A stretch of DNA of 64,000 nucleotides. It comes from Pseudopedobacter sp037968815. GTDB lineage: Bacteria; Bacteroidota; Bacteroidia; Sphingobacteriales; Sphingobacteriaceae. Location of the stretch: positions 124,001 through 188,000 of the forward strand of contig JBBKWF010000013.1 in the NCBI GenBank assembly GCA_037968815.1, in the 5' to 3' direction. This document shows positions 61,180 to 64,000 of this stretch, in pieces (position 1 is the stretch's first letter; each line of letters starts with the position of its first letter). Below the pieces are notes generated by a model. That model had not been told where the DNA came from. It saw nothing but the letters and a program-made list of their open reading frames with translations, and did not search any database. Made by a program: the position numbers and the translations under genes.

Positions 61180-61944
61180 TTAATCTCTTTTGTTGAATTT
61201 AATTAGTCCTAAATTTATTCCTATAATCTCGTTATCGCTTTCGTCTGTTTTACTTATTTTAATAAGCTTATCGTCTCTTTTATCCACTTTTGCTACTACA
61301 AAATTCACTAAATCACCCACTGATGATATTTTAAGTTTCTTTGTTGAAAAAGCACTAGCAAAAACCGTGTTTTCAGTAACTGAGTCATTGGTTTTTGTTA
61401 AGGTTACCGCATCAACTTTTTTCAAATTTGAAATTTCTTCTTGCTCTAATAAATGTTCTGTAACTAATTTTGGCCGAACAGATTTTGCATTTTTTACTGA
61501 TGCTAATTCCATTTCTACTGGTTCATTAATTAAAGTAGTTTCATCTACTAATACCTTTTCTACCGCAACACTTTCTTTAGTTAAAGGCTTGTTCGCTACG
61601 GTTCTTAAAGCAGGTTTTTTAGACGGTTTAGCAATAGTTTCTGGAGCCTCAACAACTTTTATAGGTGCTTTTTGCTCTTGAGCTAAATTTGCCATCATTT
61701 CACTATCGCCGTCTGGGTGTAATTTAATTACCTCAGTAGGTTTGGTGTATAAGCCAATTCCAATCCCCAGTACAATAATAACACTAGCGGCCGCCATCCA
61801 AAAAACCGGAAAACCTTTTCGCTTTGGTTTTGGGTTAATTTTTTCAGAAATTTTTGTCCAGCTATCTGTTGCTGGTGCAATTTCATAACCTTCAAAAGAA
61901 GATTTAAAATGTGCATCAAAATCTTTATCCAACATTGGTTCCAT
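61180..61944 (-). CDS. Membrane anti-sigma-like protein
   Basis: This 254-residue protein has a cytoplasmic N terminus with HFKSSFEGYEIAPATDSWTK, resembling anti-sigma domains, one transmembrane segment at about 47-68 (VFWMAAASVIIVLGIGIGLY) and a long Lys/Glu/Thr-rich periplasmic tail. It overlaps the sigma gene by 20 bases, which fits a sigma/anti-sigma pair. A second ATG lies at 61935. Nothing shows the anti-sigma function directly. Confidence 0.7.
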   Translation of the reverse strand: MEPMLDKDFDAHFKSSFEGYEIAPATDSWTKISEKINPKPKRKGFPVFWMAAASVIIVLGIGIGLYTKPTEVIKLHPDGDSEMMANLAQEQKAPIKVVEAPETIAKPSKKPALRTVANKPLTKESVAVEKVLVDETTLINEPVEMELASVKNAKSVRPKLVTEHLLEQEEISNLKKVDAVTLTKTNDSVTENTVFASAFSTKKLKISSVGDLVNFVVAKVDKRDDKLIKISKTDESDNEIIGINLGLIKFNKRD

Positions 61945-62497
61945 GTTTATATCCTTCCAATTTTAAAACCTGTTCTTTTAGTATTGCTCTGGCTCTTGAT
62001 AGTTGCGATTTACTCGCCCCTTCGGTAATGCCCAGCTGTTCTGCAATTTCTTTGTGCGAGTAACCTTCAATAGCGTACATGTTAAAAACCAAACGGTACC
62101 CGTTACTTAAATTCTGAATCAGTCGCATTAAGTCTTTAATATTTATGCTGCTCATGTCAAAACTCACACTCGCTTGGTGGTCATGCGTTTCATCAATATC
62201 TACCACATTTAAACTGCGCAAGTTTTTACGGTAAAACTCTATTGATGTATGTACCATAATACGTCTCATCCAACCTTCAAAAGAACCTTCGCCTCTAAAA
62301 TCTCCAAGTTTTTTAAATACTTTTATGTAGCCGGTCTGCATCATGTCCTCTGCCTCAAAATGGTCTTTAGCATAGCGCATACAAATTCCTAGCATTTTGG
62401 GAGATGTTGTTTTGTATAACAACTCTTGGCTTTGCCGGTTACCGTTTTGGCATCCTAAAACTAAATCTTCTAAAGTGTACTTGTGTTCCAAATTCAT
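61925..62497 (-). CDS. ECF sigma-70 factor
   Basis: This protein has 190 residues from ATG 62497 (MNLEHKYTLEDLVLG). A TTG six codons upstream is less likely. Region 2 shows YAKDHFEAEDMMQTGYIKVF and region 4 GYSHKEIAEQLGITEGASKSQ. It controls a small regulon, probably including its own operon and cell-envelope proteins. It heads the leftward operon with the membrane protein and the barrel. Confidence 0.92.
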   Translation of the reverse strand: MNLEHKYTLEDLVLGCQNGNRQSQELLYKTTSPKMLGICMRYAKDHFEAEDMMQTGYIKVFKKLGDFRGEGSFEGWMRRIMVHTSIEFYRKNLRSLNVVDIDETHDHQASVSFDMSSINIKDLMRLIQNLSNGYRLVFNMYAIEGYSHKEIAEQLGITEGASKSQLSRARAILKEQVLKLEGYKHGTNVG

Positions 62498-62734
62498 ATA
62501 AGGTTCTGTATGCAAGATGGGTTATTTTAACAAAAGGTTGCATGGTGTTAAAAAGATTTTTCAATTATTTCTATTGGATGTTTCAAAATACTGCCAGAAT
62601 TCATGGTGCCAAGCTGTTGGGGGGCTATATGAGCTTGTTACGAGCTATGGTGATCTACATTGAAGTGAAAACATTGTTCTTTATTATTTAATTGCTATAA
62701 ATAGCATTGTTTTGTTGAGTGGATTTTTTTATTT

Positions 62735-62824
62735 GCATTAACGATAGAAACGGTATCCTTTTTTGCTTCTGTTAAATGATATAAATGAGCAAAAAAGATT
62801 TAGTGGATAGCGTGTTAAAATGCT
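62735..62824 (-). repeat. Dispersed ~90-nt hairpin element, copy 3
   Basis: On the minus strand it begins AGCATTTTAACACGCTATCC, continues ACTAAATCTTTTTTGC and, after an unrelated loop, ends GCAAAAAAGGATACCGTTTC...GTTAATGC. The arms match copies 1 and 2. It lies between the divergent sigma gene and the surface-protein gene in a 414-base gap with no other feature. Confidence 0.8.
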
Positions 62825-62911
62825 CAGAAAATCAATGTTAATCTTAGGAGAGAACTGCTAAATAAAACCAATTTCTCTACTAAAAATTAGAGAAAAAGAA
62901 TTTCTTAAAAA

Positions 62912-64000
62912 GTGAAACTACTGAAGGTGGTTTTTCGTAAAAAAGTAAACACACAAATAACTAATCTCATTTTATTGATGCACCACTACTTTTTCGCATT
63001 TTTTTCTGCCATAAAGAGGGGAGTAGGTGCTCTACTTTATCTGACCAATGTTCTGTTTGGTTTATGTTTTACTTTCTTTTGTGTTTTCGCAATTAGCTCG
63101 GCAGAAGCCCAAGTGTGTGGTACTTCTGGTCTAGATGGACCGCAAAATGCCATTCCTCCGGTAAACACTTATTTCCCATTAGCATCTAATGTAACTTTAA
63201 CAGCGGGCAGCAAATCAATTACTTTAGAAGCGGTTCCGCCTGATGATCAAAACAATAATTTAAGCTACGGTATAACACCTATAAAATCTGGGGATTTAAT
63301 ATTAATTATCCAGATGCAAGACGCTTCTTTTAATTATACAAACAGTGATAAATACGGGAGCGGACTTAGCAACAGCGGACCTGATAATTTGGGTGGCACT
63401 GGTTATACAGCAATAGGTAATTCTGGAAAATTTGAATACGTGGTTGCTACCAGTGATGTAGGGCTTACAGGTGGGGTACTTACGTTTAGAGGAGGTGGCG
63501 CAGGAAAAGGATGTGTAAATACTTTTAGTAATGCCGATGCTAATGCTACAAGTGGGCAAAAAAGATTTCAGGTAGTTAGAGTTCCGCAATATTCAACTTT
63601 GGTATTAACCACAAACCTTACGACACCTCCTTATAATGGAAGTGTGGGAGGGATTATTGCCTTTGATGTTGCAGGGACTATGAAGTTTAACGGTTTTGAA
63701 ATTAATGCTTCTGAACGAGGGTTTAGAGGGGGTTATGGTCCTGTTGCAAGTTCTGGTAAAAATGACAGGACAATTTATGCTGTTGCCTCTACCTCTAATA
63801 AATCTGTGGGTAAAGGAGAGGGCGTTGCAGGCACACCACGTTATATGTGGGATGGCTTTAAGCAAGTTGATAATATATTTGAAGGTTTACCTGGTGGTTC
63901 TTACGGACGCGGAGCTCCGGCAAATGCCGGTGGAGCAGGTAATGACCATAATGCTGGTGGTGGCGGTGGTGGTAATGGTGGTTTCGGTGGACTTGGAGGA
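62912..64000 (+). CDS. Large secreted glycine-rich surface protein, 3' end outside the window
   Basis: The frame runs from GTG 62912 (a stop lies just upstream; ATG at 62978 is the alternative) to the right edge without a stop. The N terminus has a long signal peptide (hydrophobic core LLYLTNVLFGLCFTFFCVF, then AEAQ). The mature part starts VCGTSGLDGPQNAIPPVNTY and is rich in Gly, Asn, Ser and Thr. The last visible stretch (63880-64000) is Gly-rich (GGGGGGNGGFGGLGG). It resembles large Bacteroidota surface proteins that end in a sorting domain for type IX secretion, but the C terminus is not visible. Confidence 0.8.
   Translation, partial: MKLLKVVFRKKVNTQITNLILLMHHYFFAFFSAIKRGVGALLYLTNVLFGLCFTFFCVFAISSAEAQVCGTSGLDGPQNAIPPVNTYFPLASNVTLTAGSKSITLEAVPPDDQNNNLSYGITPIKSGDLILIIQMQDASFNYTNSDKYGSGLSNSGPDNLGGTGYTAIGNSGKFEYVVATSDVGLTGGVLTFRGGGAGKGCVNTFSNADANATSGQKRFQVVRVPQYSTLVLTTNLTTPPYNGSVGGIIAFDVAGTMKFNGFEINASERGFRGGYGPVASSGKNDRTIYAVASTSNKSVGKGEGVAGTPRYMWDGFKQVDNIFEGLPGGSYGRGAPANAGGAGNDHNAGGGGGGNGGFGGLGG

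Noticed and set aside
61190..61681. Plus-strand ORF of 163 codons opposite the anti-sigma-like gene
   Set aside because: It is antisense to a gene with a clear operon place; its Ser/Thr/Phe-rich sequence reflects the complement of Lys/Glu codons.
62404..62691. Plus-strand ORF over the sigma gene start
   Set aside because: It overlaps the sigma factor N terminus and the divergent promoter area, without domain features.

Overview
The window looks like a piece of chromosome from a member of the Bacteroidota, most likely family Sphingobacteriaceae (Pedobacter or a close relative). The grounds are: AT-rich DNA; promoters of the Bacteroidota type (TTTG, about 19-20 bases, TAnnTTTG); a tmRNA whose tag reads GENNYALAA; RteC and MobA/MobB/MobC-type transfer genes; the long forms of PurM and IspG; a crtI/crtB/lycopene-cyclase cluster; LytTR signalling; and an ECF sigma / membrane protein / outer-membrane barrel operon. 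The genus is inferred, since no database search was possible.

Positions 1 to about 22,600 are the right-hand part of an integrative and conjugative element (ICE). Its integrase (21161-22390) lies beside the 3' end of ssrA (tmRNA, 22638-23032), which is the probable integration site. Reading leftwards come the integrase, a coupling protein, a relaxase, a relaxosome protein with a candidate oriT hairpin, a TOPRIM primase, a 93-residue protein behind a pair of imperfect dyads, RteC, a membrane LuxR-type regulator with an acetyltransferase, and then one long leftward defence operon (12724 to 1434). That operon reads single-domain HsdS, HsdM, HsdS, a DUF3010-like protein, a Ser/Thr protein kinase, an AlbA_2/ATP-binding protein, an ORF made of 129-bp tandem repeats, HsdR and a zinc metallopeptidase. 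A histone H1-like gene, a RadC-like gene and the start of a small membrane protein (probably the tra module) finish the left side. The element continues past the left edge.

Positions 22,638 to 46,000 are mostly core genes: an aminotransferase, purM, a DUF72 protein, a dicarboxylate/sulfate-type transporter, uvrA, a nucleotidyltransferase with a small partner, nth, recA, DUF3467, an alpha/beta hydrolase, an AAA_14/DUF4143 ATPase, ispG, a higBA toxin-antitoxin pair with a palindromic operator, lnt, rsmI and serS. Two decayed antitoxin genes are recognisable (40094-40279 and about 57115-57355).

Positions 46,100 to 51,850 hold a divergent carotenoid cluster: crtI, an unrecognised 352-residue protein with kinase-like motifs and a methyltransferase on one side; crtB, a secreted protein, a lycopene cyclase and a cytochrome b5-like protein on the other. 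Then follow a LytTR two-component pair, tRNA-Arg(ACG) with adk, obg, an AT-rich relic island, ahcY, an ABC ATPase without a permease, the sigma/membrane/barrel operon, and the first 1.1 kb of a secreted glycine-rich surface protein that runs off the right edge.

The items most worth a second look are the kinase/DUF3010/AlbA_2 genes nested inside the type I restriction operon on an ICE, the 129-bp in-frame tandem repeats beside hsdR, and a dispersed ~90-nt hairpin element with conserved arms and a variable loop (three copies, one inside the ICE). The kinase-like protein in the carotenoid operon and several -7 boxes so close to the start codon that leaderless mRNAs are predicted are also notable.
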